Assembly (NCBI GenBank): GCA_910585155.1
Contig: CAJUEC010000002.1
Coordinates: 1 to 64,000 of the forward strand
DNA from: an uncultured Oscillospiraceae bacterium
GTDB taxonomy: Bacteria; Bacillota; Clostridia; Oscillospirales; Oscillospiraceae
Reading direction: 5' to 3'
Length of the DNA: 64,000 bases
The stretch's first letter is position 1; every line of letters begins with the position of its first letter. Below the pieces are notes generated by a model. It had not been told where the DNA came from. It was given only the letters and a program-made list of their open reading frames with translations, and did no database searches. Positions 8,154-17,792 of this stretch are shown here, piece by piece. A program made the position numbers and the translations under genes.

Positions 8154-9596
8154 ATGGCACAGGACAAGAACAAACAGGTCAGCCAGATCACCGATATGGA
8201 TGTGGACTTCGCCCAGTGGTACACCGACGTGTGCAAAAAGGCGGAGCTCATCGACTACTCCAGCATCAAGGGTATGTTCATCTACCGGCCCTACGGCTAC
8301 GCCATCTGGGAGAATTTCCAGCGGGTGCTGGACGGGATGTTTAAGGAGACGGGCCACGAGAACGTCTACCTGCCCATGCTCATCCCCGAGTCCCTGCTGC
8401 AAAAGGAGAAGGACCACGTGGAGGGGTTCGCCCCCGAGTGCGCCTGGGTCACCTATGGGGGCAGCGAGAAGCTGGAGGAGCGCATGTGCATCCGCCCCAC
8501 CTCCGAGACCCTGTTCTGCGAGCACTATAAAAACGTGATCCACTCCCACCGGGACCTGCCCAAGCTGTATAACCAGTGGACCTCCGTGCTGCGCTGGGAG
8601 AAGACCTCCCGCCCGTTCCTGCGCCACCGGGAGTTCCTCTGGCAGGAGGGGCACACCATGCACGCCACCGCCGAGGAGGCCGTGGCCGAGACGGAGCGGA
8701 TGCTGAACATATACGCCGACTTCTGCGAGAACTACCTGGCCATGCCGGTGGTGAAGGGCCGCAAGACGGAGAAGGAGAAGTTCTCCGGCGCCGAGGCCAC
8801 CTACGCCGTGGAGTGCATGATGCACGACAAAAAGGCCCTCCAGGCGGGCACCTCCCACTATTTCGGGGACGGCTTCGCCCAGGCCTTCGACATCACCTTC
8901 GCGGGGAAGGACAACCTGCCCCACCACCCCTTCCAGACCTCCTGGGGGGTGTCCACCCGGCTGATCGGCGGGGTCATCATGACCCACGGCGACAACAACG
9001 GCCTGGTGCTGCCCCCCAAGGTGGCCCCCGTCCAGGTCATCGTCATCCCCGTGGCCCAGCACAAGGAAGGGGTCATCCAGGCCAATGAGGCGGTGATGGA
9101 CCGGCTGAAGAGGGCGGGCTTCCGGGTGAAGATGGACGCCAGCGACAACTCCCCCGGCTGGAAATTCGCCGAGTATGAGATGAAGGGCGTCCCCCTGCGG
9201 CTGGAGCTGGGCCCCAAGGACATGGAGAAAAACCAGTGCGTGCTGGTCCGCCGGGACAGCGGGGAGAAGTCCTTCGCCTCCCTGGACGGCATCGAGGACA
9301 CCGTGGCCGAGATGCTGGAGGACATCCACCAGGGCCTGTACGCCAAGGCCAGGAAGAACCTGGAGGACAACACCTACCCCTGCGCCACCCTGGAGGAGGT
9401 CAGGGAGAAGATGGAGTCCCGGGGCGGCTTCGCCAAGACCATGTGGTGCGGCGAGCTGGCCTGCGAGCTGCGGATGAAGGAGGAGGCGGGGGTGTCCTCC
9501 CGGTGCATCCCCTTCCAGCAGGAGCGGCTGGGCGAGGTGTGCGCCTGCTGCGGCAAGCCGGCCAAGCACATGGTCTACTGGGGCGTGGCATACTGA
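8154..9596 (+). CDS. proS: Prolyl-tRNA synthetase, archaeal/eukaryal-type
   Basis: A 480-residue class II synthetase that charges tRNA-Pro. Motif 2 (the segment around LRWEKTSRPFLRHREFLWQEGHT) and motif 3 (GVSTRLIGGVIMTHGD) are clear. The protein lacks the ~180-residue INS editing insert of E. coli-type ProRS and ends with a zinc-binding tail (CACCGKPAKHMVYWGVAY), as in the archaeal/eukaryal type common in Clostridia. ATG 8154 follows AAAGGATGG; an upstream in-frame ATG at 8121 would begin almost at the promoter. Strong own promoter and terminator make it monocistronic. Confidence 0.96.
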   Translation: MAQDKNKQVSQITDMDVDFAQWYTDVCKKAELIDYSSIKGMFIYRPYGYAIWENFQRVLDGMFKETGHENVYLPMLIPESLLQKEKDHVEGFAPECAWVTYGGSEKLEERMCIRPTSETLFCEHYKNVIHSHRDLPKLYNQWTSVLRWEKTSRPFLRHREFLWQEGHTMHATAEEAVAETERMLNIYADFCENYLAMPVVKGRKTEKEKFSGAEATYAVECMMHDKKALQAGTSHYFGDGFAQAFDITFAGKDNLPHHPFQTSWGVSTRLIGGVIMTHGDNNGLVLPPKVAPVQVIVIPVAQHKEGVIQANEAVMDRLKRAGFRVKMDASDNSPGWKFAEYEMKGVPLRLELGPKDMEKNQCVLVRRDSGEKSFASLDGIEDTVAEMLEDIHQGLYAKARKNLEDNTYPCATLEEVREKMESRGGFAKTMWCGELACELRMKEEAGVSSRCIPFQQERLGEVCACCGKPAKHMVYWGVAY

Positions 9597-9612
9597 CGCC
9601 TCGCCGGAACGG

Positions 9613-9645
9613 AGCGCCCCCGGAGCTTCCGGGGGCGCTTTCTTC
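9613..9645 (+). terminator. Rho-independent terminator of proS
   Basis: A 12-bp perfect stem (9613-9624 with 9628-9639), 3-base loop, then TTTCTT. Confidence 0.88.
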
Positions 9646-9721
9646 GTGAAGCTGCACAGACGCTCTCCCGCCAAAGGCCTGAAAACCGTGAAAAAACTTT
9701 TGAAAACAGGCAAAAAAGTCC

Positions 9722-9751
9722 TTGACTTCCTGGGCGGTCCTGTTGTACAAT
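9722..9751 (+). promoter_or_regulatory. Promoter of the S10-spc-alpha ribosomal operon
   Basis: -35 TTGACT (9722-9727), 18-base spacer, -10 TACAAT (9746-9751). It lies in an A/T-rich stretch after the proS terminator and drives a ~280-base leader before rpsJ. Confidence 0.8.
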
Positions 9752-10034
9752 AGTTGAGCGCCTGCAAAGGCGCACTGCGATGATGCGGGAGATTGCTCGC
9801 CTGGCGAGGTAACTTCCGCGGAGTATGTCCGTATGATCGGGCGGCTGAGGGGCTCATTCCACGGCGTATATCGCCCTGGATGGGTAGAACCGGCCTGCTT
9901 TGCGCCGGTTTTATTCATGCCGGGGAGTGATACGCACGGAAACGTGGACGGAAAACGTCCCTCATCCCTTGTCGAACGGAGAAAGGACGCAGTTCTATTG
10001 AAACGTCACTTTGTATGTTCAAGGAGGAAACACA
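9752..10034 (+). promoter_or_regulatory. rpsJ leader with attenuator-like hairpin
   Basis: An untranslated leader of about 280 bases. A hairpin with arms AACCGGC (9888-9894) and GCCGGTT (9904-9910) runs into TTTTATT, the form of an intrinsic terminator 120 bases before the rpsJ start. Smaller GC-rich stems precede it. Together these suggest transcription attenuation, perhaps autogenous control by a ribosomal protein as in other bacteria. I cannot assign it to a known leader family. The last bases hold AAGGAGG before rpsJ. Confidence 0.5.
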
Positions 10035-10349
10035 ATGGCAGCTCAGAAAGAAATGATCCGCATCCGGCTGAAGGCCTATGACCATCAGCTCATCGACCAG
10101 GCCGCGGAGAAGATCGTGGACACCGCCAAGCGCAGCGGCGCCAACGTCTCCGGCCCCATCCCCCTGCCCACCAAGAAGGAGATCGTCACCATCCTGCGCT
10201 CTCCCCACAAGTATAAGGATTCCCGGGAGCAGTTCGAGCGCCGCACCCATAAGCGGCTCATCGACGTGATCAAGCCCTCCCCCAAGACGGTGGAGGCCCT
10301 GATGAGCCTGGAGCTCCCCGCCGGCGTGGAGATTGAGATTAAGCTGTAA
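10035..10349 (+). CDS. rpsJ: 30S ribosomal protein S10
   Basis: A 104-residue protein of normal length ([20 protein letters not shown] near the start, GVEIEIKL at the end). It sits in the 30S head and also acts with NusB as a transcription elongation factor. ATG 10035 follows AAGGAGG. It is the first gene of the operon and is separated from rplC by an unusually long 306-bp spacer. Confidence 0.97.
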   Translation: MAAQKEMIRIRLKAYDHQLIDQAAEKIVDTAKRSGANVSGPIPLPTKKEIVTILRSPHKYKDSREQFERRTHKRLIDVIKPSPKTVEALMSLELPAGVEIEIKL

Positions 10350-10655
10350 GGAAGAGCGGAAGGACGGGCTGCAAAAGAGCTTGGATCGGAGCGAGGGCGG
10401 GCGGAGGGCCGTGAAAACGGCCCGCAGACCAGCCCGAGCCGGAGGGAAAGCGATTTTGCGACCAGCCCGGCCTGGAGCTTGACAACAGCGGGGGGCGGAA
10501 CGGGGTCGGAATGTATGTCTCTCGCAGTCCCCGCCGCCAACCAAGTCAGTACCGCAGCTTACCGCGTTTTTGAGGTAAGCGGGTCAAGTCGGTCGAGCAA
10601 TGACAGCCCAATGGTCATCTCGCCCGACCAATAACCTTAATAAGGAGGAATACAC
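10350..10655 (+). other. 306-bp spacer between rpsJ and rplC
   Basis: No gene. It holds the repeated module at 10383-10446 and other GC-rich inverted sequences, ending in AAGGAGG for rplC. No terminator with a T-tract was seen, so transcription can read through. This junction is normally short in Firmicutes. Confidence 0.7.
10383..10446 (+). repeat. Ribosomal-operon intergenic module, copy A
   Basis: About 64 bp beginning GGATCGGAGCGAGGGCGGGC and ending CAGCCCGAGCCGGAGGG, with a central hairpin GGGCCGT-gaaa-ACGGCCC. It is clearly related to copy B at 17281-17342, whose central hairpin has different bases but still pairs. Confidence 0.65.
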
Positions 10656-11381
10656 ATGGAAAAGGCCATCATCGGCAAGAAGGTGGGTATGACCCAGATC
10701 TTCGACGACGCTGGTAAGGTCATCCCGGTCACCGTCATCCAGGCGGGTCCCTGCACCGTGGTGCAGAAAAAGACCGAGGAAAAGGACGGCTACACCGCCG
10801 TTCAGCTGGGATTTGAAGAGGTCCCGGAGAAGAAGCTGTCCAAGCCCGAGGCGGGCCACAGCAAGAAGGCCGGCAAGTGCCTGCGGGTGCTCAAGGAGTT
10901 TAAGCTGGACAACGCCGCTGAGCTGAACGTGGGCGACCAGCTCACCGCCACCGTGTTCGCCCCCGGCGACCGGGTGGACATCACCGGCATCAGCAAGGGC
11001 CACGGCTACCAGGGCGCCGTCAAGCGCTGCGGAGGCCACGTGCAGAAGAACACCCACGGCGGCGGCCCCGTCCACCGCCACTCCGGCTCCATGGGCTCCA
11101 GCACCGACCCCTCCCGCATCTTCAAGGGGCACAACGGCGCGGGCCAGATGGGCAATGAGCAGGTCACCGTCATGAACCTGGACGTGGTCCAGGTGGACGA
11201 GGAGCTGGGCGTCATCGCCGTGCGCGGCGCGGTACCCGGCCCCCGGGGCGGCGTGGTCGCCCTGCGCACCAGCGCCAAGAAGCTGGCCGAGAAGCACACC
11301 GCCGAGGCCGCCGGGCGCGTCAATCCCCAGAAGCAGTCCGCCCGCGTCAACCCGCAGAAGGCCTCTGCGCGTAACAAGTGA
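10656..11381 (+). CDS. rplC: 50S ribosomal protein L3
   Basis: 241 residues, about 30 longer than usual. The core is typical (KKVGMTQIFDDAG at the start, HRHSGSMGSSTDPSR with the glutamine-methylation region, MGNEQVTVMNLDVV). The extra C-terminal tail contains a tandem nine-residue duplication (VNPQKQSAR, then VNPQKASAR) before the final NK, probably a recent local duplication. L3 is an early 23S-binding protein near the peptidyl transferase centre. ATG follows AAGGAGG. Confidence 0.97.
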   Translation: MEKAIIGKKVGMTQIFDDAGKVIPVTVIQAGPCTVVQKKTEEKDGYTAVQLGFEEVPEKKLSKPEAGHSKKAGKCLRVLKEFKLDNAAELNVGDQLTATVFAPGDRVDITGISKGHGYQGAVKRCGGHVQKNTHGGGPVHRHSGSMGSSTDPSRIFKGHNGAGQMGNEQVTVMNLDVVQVDEELGVIAVRGAVPGPRGGVVALRTSAKKLAEKHTAEAAGRVNPQKQSARVNPQKASARNK

Positions 11382-11399
11382 GAAAGGAGAGAATGACAA

Positions 11400-12014
11400 A
11401 TGCCTAAAGCGAACCTTTATGATATGGCCGGCAAGCAGATCGGCGAGGTCGAGCTCTCCGAGGCCATCTTCGGCATCGAGCCCAACCAGTCTGTGGTCCA
11501 TGACGTGGTCAAGAACCACCTGGCCAACTGCCGTCAGGGCACCCAGAGCAGCCTGACCCGCGCCGAGGTTTCCGGCGGCGGCAGGAAGCCCTGGCGCCAG
11601 AAGGGCACCGGCCACGCCCGTCAGGGCTCCACCCGGGCCCCCCAGTGGACCCACGGCGGCATCGTGTTTGCCCCCAAGCCCCGCACCTACCGCTACACCC
11701 TCAATAAGAAGGTGCGCCGCCTGGCCCTGAAGTCCGCCCTGTCCGCCAAGGCCGCCGCCGGCAACGTGCTGGTGGTGGATAAGCTGGAGATGGGCGAGAT
11801 CAAGACCAAGACCTTCCAGGGCTTCCTCAACGCGGTGGAGTCCAAGAAGGCCGTGGTGGTCACCGGCTGCCCCAACGTGGTCAAGTCCGCCCGGAACATC
11901 CCCGGCGTGGTGACCAGCCCCGCCAGCCTCATCAACGTCTACGACATCGTCAACGCCAACCAGGTCATCATTGACCAGAAGGCGCTGGCCGCCATCGAGG
12001 AGGTGTTCGCCTGA
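11400..12014 (+). CDS. rplD: 50S ribosomal protein L4
   Basis: 204 residues, full length. The conserved loop that reaches into the exit tunnel is present ([19 protein letters not shown]). In some bacteria L4 also represses its own operon by binding the S10 leader. The stop codon TGA overlaps the rplW start by one base, indicating coupling. Confidence 0.97.
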   Translation: MPKANLYDMAGKQIGEVELSEAIFGIEPNQSVVHDVVKNHLANCRQGTQSSLTRAEVSGGGRKPWRQKGTGHARQGSTRAPQWTHGGIVFAPKPRTYRYTLNKKVRRLALKSALSAKAAAGNVLVVDKLEMGEIKTKTFQGFLNAVESKKAVVVTGCPNVVKSARNIPGVVTSPASLINVYDIVNANQVIIDQKALAAIEEVFA

Positions 12015-12310
12015 TGAAGACCGCATACGACATCATCAAGCGCCCCATCATCACCGAGCAGTCCATGGCCGCCGCCACCGAGAAGAAGTACACCTTCGAG
12101 GTGGCCAAGGACGCCAACAAGATCGAGATCGCCAAGGCATGCGAGGAGATCTTCGGCGTGAAGGTGGCCAAGGTCAACACCCTGAACATGCAGGGCAAGG
12201 TCAAGCGCATGGGCCGCTATCCCGAGGGGCGCCGCCCCCACTGGAAGAAGGCCATGGTCACCCTGACCCAGGATTCCAAGTCCATCGAGTTCTTCGAAGG
12301 CATGGTGTAA
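12014..12310 (+). CDS. rplW: 50S ribosomal protein L23
   Basis: 98 residues, typical start [17 protein letters not shown]. It binds domain III of 23S rRNA at the tunnel exit and is the docking point for trigger factor and SRP. It overlaps rplD by one base, with no independent strong ribosome binding site, so translation is probably coupled. Confidence 0.97.
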   Translation: MKTAYDIIKRPIITEQSMAAATEKKYTFEVAKDANKIEIAKACEEIFGVKVAKVNTLNMQGKVKRMGRYPEGRRPHWKKAMVTLTQDSKSIEFFEGMV

Positions 12311-12325
12311 GGAGGAGAATAGAGA

Positions 12326-13159
12326 ATGGCTATCAAGACTTATAAGCCCACGACGCCCTCCCGCCGCCACATGACCGTGTCCGCCTTCGAGGGCATCGAC
12401 AAGAAGGCCAAGCCGGAGCGTTCGCTGCTGGAGAGCCTGAAGAAGCACGCCGGTCGCAACAGCTATGGCCGCATCACCGTCCGCCACCGCGGCGGCGGCA
12501 ACAAGAAGAAGTACCGCATCATCGACTTCAAGCGGGACAAGACGGGCAAGGCCACGGTCATCAACCTCCAGTATGACCCCAACCGCTCCGCCAACATCGC
12601 CCTCATCGAGTATGAGGACGGCGAGCGCCGCTATATCCTGGCCCCCGTGGGCCTCAAGGCGGGCCACGCCATCATGACCGGCTCCGGCGCGGACATCCTG
12701 CCCGGCAACGCTCTGCCCATCTCCGAGATCCCCGTGGGCGAGACCATCCACTGCATCGAGCTCTACCCCGGCAAGGGCGCCCAGCTGGTGCGCTCCGCCG
12801 GCACCGCCGCCCAGCTGATGGCCAAGGAGAACGGCATGGCCCAGGTCCGCCTGCCCTCCGGCGAGGTCCGGCTGGTCCGGGAGAACTGCATGGCCACCAT
12901 CGGCCAGGTGGGCAACACCGATTGGGCCAACATCCACATCGGCAAGGCGGGCCGCAAGCGCCACATGGGCTGGCGTCCCACCGTGCGCGGCAGCGTGATG
13001 AACCCCAACGACCATCCCCACGGCGGCGGCGAGGGCAAGAGCCCGGTGGGCCGTCCCGGCCCCGTGACCCCCTGGGGCAAGCCCGCCCTGGGTTACAAGA
13101 CCCGCAAGAAGAAGAACCGCACCGACAAGTTCATTGTCCGGCGCCGCAACGGCAAGTAA
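12326..13159 (+). CDS. rplB: 50S ribosomal protein L2
   Basis: 277 residues, normal length, with the C-terminal GVAMNPNDHP-like segment here as [16 protein letters not shown], which includes the conserved histidine near the peptidyl transferase centre. A core 23S-binding protein needed for subunit association. AAGGAGG precedes the ATG. Confidence 0.98.
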   Translation: MAIKTYKPTTPSRRHMTVSAFEGIDKKAKPERSLLESLKKHAGRNSYGRITVRHRGGGNKKKYRIIDFKRDKTGKATVINLQYDPNRSANIALIEYEDGERRYILAPVGLKAGHAIMTGSGADILPGNALPISEIPVGETIHCIELYPGKGAQLVRSAGTAAQLMAKENGMAQVRLPSGEVRLVRENCMATIGQVGNTDWANIHIGKAGRKRHMGWRPTVRGSVMNPNDHPHGGGEGKSPVGRPGPVTPWGKPALGYKTRKKKNRTDKFIVRRRNGK

Positions 13160-13175
13160 GGAGGGAGTGTAACAG

Positions 13176-13448
13176 ATGAGCAGAAGCATCAAGAAAGGCC
13201 CCTTTTGCGCTCCCGAGCTGCTGAAGCGGGTTGACGAGCTGAACAAGAAGAACGAGAAGAAGGTCCTCAAGACCTGGAGCCGCGCCTCCACCATCTTCCC
13301 CTCCTTCGTGGGCCACACCATCGCCGTCCACGACGGCCGCAAGCATGTGCCCGTCTACGTCACCGAGGATATGGTGGGACACAAGCTGGGCGAGTTTGCC
13401 CCTACCCGCACCTTCAAGGGTCACGCGGGCAGCAAAACCGGTAAGTAA
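13176..13448 (+). CDS. rpsS: 30S ribosomal protein S19
   Basis: 90 residues starting SRSIKKGPF and containing [27 protein letters not shown]. It lies in the 30S head close to the A-site finger and pairs with S13. Full length. Confidence 0.97.
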   Translation: MSRSIKKGPFCAPELLKRVDELNKKNEKKVLKTWSRASTIFPSFVGHTIAVHDGRKHVPVYVTEDMVGHKLGEFAPTRTFKGHAGSKTGK

Positions 13449-13463
13449 GGGAGGAGAGAGACA

Positions 13464-13796
13464 ATGGAAGCGAAAGCGACACTGAGATACATCCGTATCT
13501 CTCCCCGCAAGGTGGGCATTCTGTGCGACCAGATCCGCGGCAAGAGCGTGAAGGACGCCGCCGCCATCCTGGCCCTGATTCCCAAGGCTGCCTCCGACCC
13601 GCTGGCCAAGCTGGTGAACAGCGCCGCGGCCAACGCCGAGAACAACCACGGCATGGACCCCGAGAAGCTCTACGTGGCCGAGACCTACGCCACCCCTGGC
13701 CCCATCATCAAGCGCTTCATGCCCCGGGCCAAGGGCCGCGCCTACGGCATCAAGAAGAGAACTTCCCATGTGACCGTCGTGGTCAAAGAGCGCTGA
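13464..13796 (+). CDS. rplV: 50S ribosomal protein L22
   Basis: 110 residues with the hairpin loop segment [20 protein letters not shown] that lines the exit tunnel, where macrolide-resistance changes arise in other species. Full length. Tight spacing in the operon. Confidence 0.97.
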   Translation: MEAKATLRYIRISPRKVGILCDQIRGKSVKDAAAILALIPKAASDPLAKLVNSAAANAENNHGMDPEKLYVAETYATPGPIIKRFMPRAKGRAYGIKKRTSHVTVVVKER

Positions 13797-13814
13797 AAAG
13801 GAGGTCGAGAATAA

Positions 13815-14684
13815 ATGGGACAGAAAGTGAATCCCCACGGCCTGCGCGTGGGCGTCATCAAAGACTGGGACTCCCGCTGGTACGCCCGTGACGAGAAAGT
13901 GGGCGACCTCCTGGTGGAGGACTACAACCTCCGTAAGGAGCTGAAGAAGAAGCTGTACGCCGCCGGCGTGCCCAAGATCGAGATCGAGCGCGACAACGCC
14001 AAGATCCGCATCTACGTCCACTGCGCCCGGCCCGGCATCGTCATCGGCAAGGGCGGCGAGGAGATTGAGAAGCTGCGCGTGGAGCTGGAGAAGAAGCTGG
14101 GCAAGAGCGTGGCGCTGAACATCGTCGAGGTCAAGGACGTGGACAAGAACGCCCAGCTGGTGGCGGAGAACATCGCCCAGCAGCTGGAGAAGCGCATTGC
14201 CTTCCGCCGGGCCATGAAGAACGCCATGGGCCGCGCCATGCGCATGGGCGCCCTGGGCATCAAGGTCCAGGTGTCCGGCCGCCTCAACGGCGCCGAGATC
14301 GCCCGTACCGAGCACTACCATGACGGCACCATCCCCCTGCAGACCATCCGCGCCGACATCGAGTACGGCTTTGCCGAGGCCCACACCACCTATGGCCGCC
14401 TGGGCGTGAAGGTGTGGATCTACAAGGGTGAGGTGCTGACCCAGACCCTGCGCACCACCCCCCGCACCATCGACACCAAGAACTACAAGGAGCGCGAGCA
14501 GCGGCCCCGCCGGGACCGCAGGGACGGCGACCGCAGGGGCGGCTTCAACCGCCAGGGCGGCGACCGGCGTCCCGGCGGCGGCTTTAACCGCGACCGTCAG
14601 GGCGGCCCCCGGCCCGTCGGCAACGGTCCCCGGCCCAATAACGGCCCGCGGCCCTCTGCTCCCAAGGAAGGAGGCGCCCAGTAA
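13815..14684 (+). CDS. rpsC: 30S ribosomal protein S3 with long Gly/Arg/Asn-rich tail
   Basis: 289 residues against the usual ~215-230. The KH domain ([15 protein letters not shown], about residues 73-87) and the C-terminal S3 fold ([21 protein letters not shown]) are normal. After about residue 225 the protein carries a ~65-residue low-complexity tail rich in R, G, N, D and P (repeats such as GGFNR and GDRR). Many Firmicutes have short tails here, but this one is long and RGG-like, so it may bind RNA. S3 lies at the mRNA entry channel. The TAA overlaps the rplP start by one base. Confidence 0.97.
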   Translation: MGQKVNPHGLRVGVIKDWDSRWYARDEKVGDLLVEDYNLRKELKKKLYAAGVPKIEIERDNAKIRIYVHCARPGIVIGKGGEEIEKLRVELEKKLGKSVALNIVEVKDVDKNAQLVAENIAQQLEKRIAFRRAMKNAMGRAMRMGALGIKVQVSGRLNGAEIARTEHYHDGTIPLQTIRADIEYGFAEAHTTYGRLGVKVWIYKGEVLTQTLRTTPRTIDTKNYKEREQRPRRDRRDGDRRGGFNRQGGDRRPGGGFNRDRQGGPRPVGNGPRPNNGPRPSAPKEGGAQ

Positions 14685-15112
14685 TGCTTCTGCCGAAGAG
14701 AGTAAAGTACCGCCGCGTCCACCGCGGCCGCATGACCGGCACCGCCACCCGCGGCAGCAAGGTCGCCTACGGCGAGTGGGGCCTCCAGGCCACCGAGCCC
14801 GCCTGGATCACCGGCAACCAGATCGAGGCCGCCCGTGTGGCCATGACCCGCTACACCAAGCGCGGCGGTAAGGTCTGGATCAAGATCTTCCCCGACAAGC
14901 CCATCACCAAGAAAGCGCTGGGCACCCGTATGGGCTCCGGTAAGGGCGCGCCCGAGAGCTGGGTGGCCGTGGTCAAGCCCGGCCGCGTGATGTTCGAGAT
15001 TGCCGGCGTCTCCGAGGAGGTCGCCCGGGAGGCTCTGCGTCTGGCCGGCCACAAGCTGCCCATCAAGTGCAAAATCGTCAAGAAAGAGACCGAGGAGAAG
15101 GGTGGTGAATGA
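14684..15112 (+). CDS. rplP: 50S ribosomal protein L16
   Basis: 142 residues, start [16 protein letters not shown] and the conserved [19 protein letters not shown]. It positions A-site tRNA on 23S rRNA. It overlaps the last base of rpsC and the first bases of rpmC, so the three genes are probably translationally coupled. Confidence 0.97.
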   Translation: MLLPKRVKYRRVHRGRMTGTATRGSKVAYGEWGLQATEPAWITGNQIEAARVAMTRYTKRGGKVWIKIFPDKPITKKALGTRMGSGKGAPESWVAVVKPGRVMFEIAGVSEEVAREALRLAGHKLPIKCKIVKKETEEKGGE

Positions 15113-15306
15113 AGATGAAGGCAGTCGAAGTGCGTAAGATGAGCGCCGCCGAGCTGGACGCCAAGCTGGTGGAGCTGAAGAAGGACCTGTTCAACCTCCG
15201 TCTTCAGCACGCCACCAATCAGCTCGACAACCCCATCCGCATCGCGGAGGTCAAGAAGGACATCGCCCGCGTCAAGACCATCCTGCGTGAGCAGCAGGGC
15301 CGATAA
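15109..15306 (+). CDS. rpmC: 50S ribosomal protein L29
   Basis: 65 residues, two-helix protein at the tunnel exit ([23 protein letters not shown]). The start may be ATG 15109, which overlaps the rplP stop, or ATG 15115; the first is used because the G/T-rich GGTGG sits seven bases before it. Confidence 0.95.
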   Translation: MKMKAVEVRKMSAAELDAKLVELKKDLFNLRLQHATNQLDNPIRIAEVKKDIARVKTILREQQGR

Positions 15307-15319
15307 GGAGGAGTAAACG

Positions 15320-15583
15320 ATGAGTGAAGTGAGAACCTCTTCTCGTAAGACCAGAGTCGGCCTGGTGGTTTCGGACAAGATGGACAAGACCGTTGTGGTC
15401 GCCATCGCCGACCGCGTGGCCCACCCTCTGTACAAGAAGATCGTGAAGCGGACCTACAAGCTGAAGGCCCATGATGAGAACAACCAGTGCGGCGTGGGCG
15501 ACCGCGTCCGCGTGATGGAGACCCGCCCCCTGTCCAAGGACAAGCGCTGGCGCGTGGTTGAGATCATCGAGAAGGCGAAGTAA
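15320..15583 (+). CDS. rpsQ: 30S ribosomal protein S17
   Basis: 87 residues, OB-fold 16S-binding protein ([18 protein letters not shown], then [17 protein letters not shown]). Full length with AAGGAGG upstream. Confidence 0.97.
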   Translation: MSEVRTSSRKTRVGLVVSDKMDKTVVVAIADRVAHPLYKKIVKRTYKLKAHDENNQCGVGDRVRVMETRPLSKDKRWRVVEIIEKAK

Positions 15584-15597
15584 AAGGAGGTGCCAGT

Positions 15598-15966
15598 ATG
15601 ATCCAAGAAGAAAGCTATCTGAAGGTGGCCGATAATACCGGCGCCAAGGAAATCAAGACCATCCGTGTGCTGGGCGGGTCCCGGCGCAGGTTTGGCAACA
15701 TCGGCGACGTGGTGGTGGCCTCCGTGCGGAAGGCCGCTCCCGGCGGCCAGGTGAAGAAGGGCGAGGTGGTCAAGGCCGTCATCGTCCGCTCCGCCCGGGG
15801 CGTGCGCCGTCCCGACGGCAGCTACGTCCGCTTTGACGACAACGCCGCCGTCCTCATCCGCGAGGACAAGAACCCCCGCGGCACCCGTATCTTTGGCCCG
15901 GTGGCCCGTGAGCTGCGCGACAAGGATTACATGAAGATCCTGTCTCTGGCTCCCGAAGTGCTGTAA
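15598..15966 (+). CDS. rplN: 50S ribosomal protein L14
   Basis: 122 residues, the standard length (start [38 protein letters not shown], end [10 protein letters not shown]). It forms part of the intersubunit bridge with 16S rRNA and binds the silencing factor RsfS in other bacteria. Confidence 0.98.
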   Translation: MIQEESYLKVADNTGAKEIKTIRVLGGSRRRFGNIGDVVVASVRKAAPGGQVKKGEVVKAVIVRSARGVRRPDGSYVRFDDNAAVLIREDKNPRGTRIFGPVARELRDKDYMKILSLAPEVL

Positions 15967-15980
15967 GGGGGTAACGAGGT

Positions 15981-16292
15981 ATGAGTATGAACGTGAAGAA
16001 GAACGACACCGTGGTCGTGCTGTCCGGCAAGGACAAGGGCAAGCAGGGCAAGGTGCTCAGCGTGGACCCCAAGGGCGGCAAGGTCATCGTGGAGAAGGTC
16101 AATGTGGCCTCCCGTCACCAGAAGCCCCGCCAGCAGGGCGAGGAGGGCGGCATCGTGCAGAAGGAGACCCCCCTGTACGCCTGCAAGGTGATGACCGTGT
16201 GCCCCAAGTGCAATAAGCCCACCCGCCCCGCCCACAAGGTGGAGGGCGACAAGAAGGTCCGCGTGTGCAAGCACTGCGGTGCCGAAATCTGA
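15981..16292 (+). CDS. rplX: 50S ribosomal protein L24
   Basis: 103 residues. A KOW domain at the N terminus (DTVVVLSGKDKGKQGKV) and a C-terminal zinc-ribbon-like tail with two CxxC pairs (CPKC and CKHC). The initiator ATG 15981 is followed by an in-frame ATG two codons later; the first has the better-placed purine-rich site. It is an assembly-initiator protein for the 50S subunit. Confidence 0.97.
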   Translation: MSMNVKKNDTVVVLSGKDKGKQGKVLSVDPKGGKVIVEKVNVASRHQKPRQQGEEGGIVQKETPLYACKVMTVCPKCNKPTRPAHKVEGDKKVRVCKHCGAEI

Positions 16293-16311
16293 GAAGGAGG
16301 AGGAGTAACCA

Positions 16312-16863
16312 ATGGCCAACCCCAATTTGAAGGCGAAGTACACCGCCGAAGTCGCTCCTGCTCTCATGCAGAAGTTCGGCTATAAATCCACCATGGAGAT
16401 CCCCCGCATCCACAAGATCGTGGTCAACTGCGGCTGCGGCGAGGCCCGGGACAACGCCAAGGTGCTGGAGTCCGTGGTGGCCGACCTGGCCGCCATCACC
16501 GGCCAGAAGCCCATTATCACCAAGGCCAAGAAGTCCGTGGCCAACTTCAAGCTCCGCGAGGGAATGCCCATCGGCGCCAAGGTCACCCTGCGCCAGGACA
16601 AGATGTGGGAGTTCATGGACCGGCTGTTCAACGTGGCCCTGCCCCGCGTGCGCGACTTCCGGGGCATCAATCCCAACGCCTTCGACGGCCGGGGCAACTA
16701 CGCCCTGGGCCTGAAGGAGCAGCTGATCTTCCCCGAGATCGAGTACGATAAGATCGACAAGATCCGCGGCATGGACGTGGTCATCTGCACCACCGCCAAG
16801 TCCGACGAGGAGGCCAAGGAGCTGCTGACGCTCCTGGGCGCCCCGTTCACCACCAACGGCTGA
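16312..16863 (+). CDS. rplE: 50S ribosomal protein L5
   Basis: 183 residues, full length ([29 protein letters not shown] motif here [15 protein letters not shown]). It binds 5S rRNA in the central protuberance together with L18. Confidence 0.98.
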   Translation: MANPNLKAKYTAEVAPALMQKFGYKSTMEIPRIHKIVVNCGCGEARDNAKVLESVVADLAAITGQKPIITKAKKSVANFKLREGMPIGAKVTLRQDKMWEFMDRLFNVALPRVRDFRGINPNAFDGRGNYALGLKEQLIFPEIEYDKIDKIRGMDVVICTTAKSDEEAKELLTLLGAPFTTNG

Positions 16864-16882
16864 GAGAGGGAGGGAACAAGCT

Positions 16883-17068
16883 ATGGCCAAGAAATCCATG
16901 ATCAATAAGCAGCAGGCTGAGCCCAAGTTCTCCAGCCGCCGCTACAACCGCTGCAAGATCTGCGGCCGCCCCCACGCCTACCTGCGCAACTACGGCATCT
17001 GCCGAATCTGCTTCCGCGAGCTGGCGTACAAGGGTGAGATTCCCGGGGTCAAGAAGGCCTCTTGGTAA
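16883..17068 (+). CDS. rpsZ: 30S ribosomal protein S14, zinc-binding type Z
   Basis: 61 residues with two CxxC pairs (CKIC and CRIC) 12 residues apart, the zinc-containing short form of S14 typical of Firmicutes. It is the last gene before a 309-bp spacer. Confidence 0.96.
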   Translation: MAKKSMINKQQAEPKFSSRRYNRCKICGRPHAYLRNYGICRICFRELAYKGEIPGVKKASW

Positions 17069-17377
17069 TTTCATGGTAACTCGTCCAAAGGCGGGAGTTT
17101 CGGCTCCCGCCTATGGGCCTGTTATATGGCACTTACAAATTTCTGCAAATTTCGCAAGTGCCGCATTAAGAGACCCCCAGCGAGGGAAAAGACGGATAAC
17201 AGGTCGAGGGAGGATGCCTAACTTTCGATACCTTTCCGTCTGTACCGAGAAGCGTCCGAGCCGTTGCGAGCAGCGCGGATGGACCGAAGCGAGGGCGGGC
17301 GCAGCGCCACGCAGTGGCGTAAGACCGGCCCGAGCCGGATGGACAATTCCGGTAATCTTAATAGGAGGTAAGATCTC
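17069..17377 (+). other. 309-bp spacer between rpsZ and rpsH
   Basis: No gene. It contains a 9-bp perfect hairpin AGGCGGGAG-tttcgg-CTCCCGCCT (17089-17112) without a T-tract, an A/T-rich imperfect hairpin spanning 17127-17161 with arms GGCACTT and AAGTGCC, a GAGCCGTTGCGAGCAGCGCGG-like segment (17257-17277) shared with the insert at 36070, and module copy B. AGGAGG for rpsH ends it. Confidence 0.7.
17281..17342 (+). repeat. Ribosomal-operon intergenic module, copy B
   Basis: Partner of copy A at 10383-10446. Shared outer blocks are GAGCGAGGGCGGGC-like and GCCCGAGCCGGA. The central hairpin is GCGCCAC-gca-GTGGCG, different in sequence from copy A but still base-paired. Confidence 0.65.
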
Positions 17378-17779
17378 ATGCAAATCACCGATCCCATTGC
17401 GGATATGCTCACCCGCATCCGCAACGCGAACAATGCCAAGCATGACACTGTGGATGTTCCCGCTTCCAACATGAAGAAGGCCATCGCCCAGATTCTGCTG
17501 GACGAGGGCTATATCAAGAACTTCCAGACCATCAGCGACGGGACCCAGGGCGTCATCCGTATCACTCTGAAGTACGTTCAGCCCGGCAAGGAAAAGGTCA
17601 TCACCGGCCTGCGCCGGGTGTCCAAGCCCGGCCTGCGCGTGTATGCCGGCGCCGACGAGCTGCCCCGGGTGCTGCGCGGCCTGGGCATCGCCGTTGTGTC
17701 CACGTCCAAGGGCGTCATGACCGACAAGAAGGCCCGCGAGGCCCATGTCGGCGGCGAAATCCTGGCGTTCGTCTGGTAA
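17378..17779 (+). CDS. rpsH: 30S ribosomal protein S8
   Basis: 133 residues (start [21 protein letters not shown], end GGEILAFVW). It binds the central domain of 16S rRNA and regulates the spc genes in enterobacteria; whether it does so here is unknown, although it follows a long structured spacer. Confidence 0.97.
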   Translation: MQITDPIADMLTRIRNANNAKHDTVDVPASNMKKAIAQILLDEGYIKNFQTISDGTQGVIRITLKYVQPGKEKVITGLRRVSKPGLRVYAGADELPRVLRGLGIAVVSTSKGVMTDKKAREAHVGGEILAFVW

Positions 17780-17792
17780 GGAGGGTATAGGA

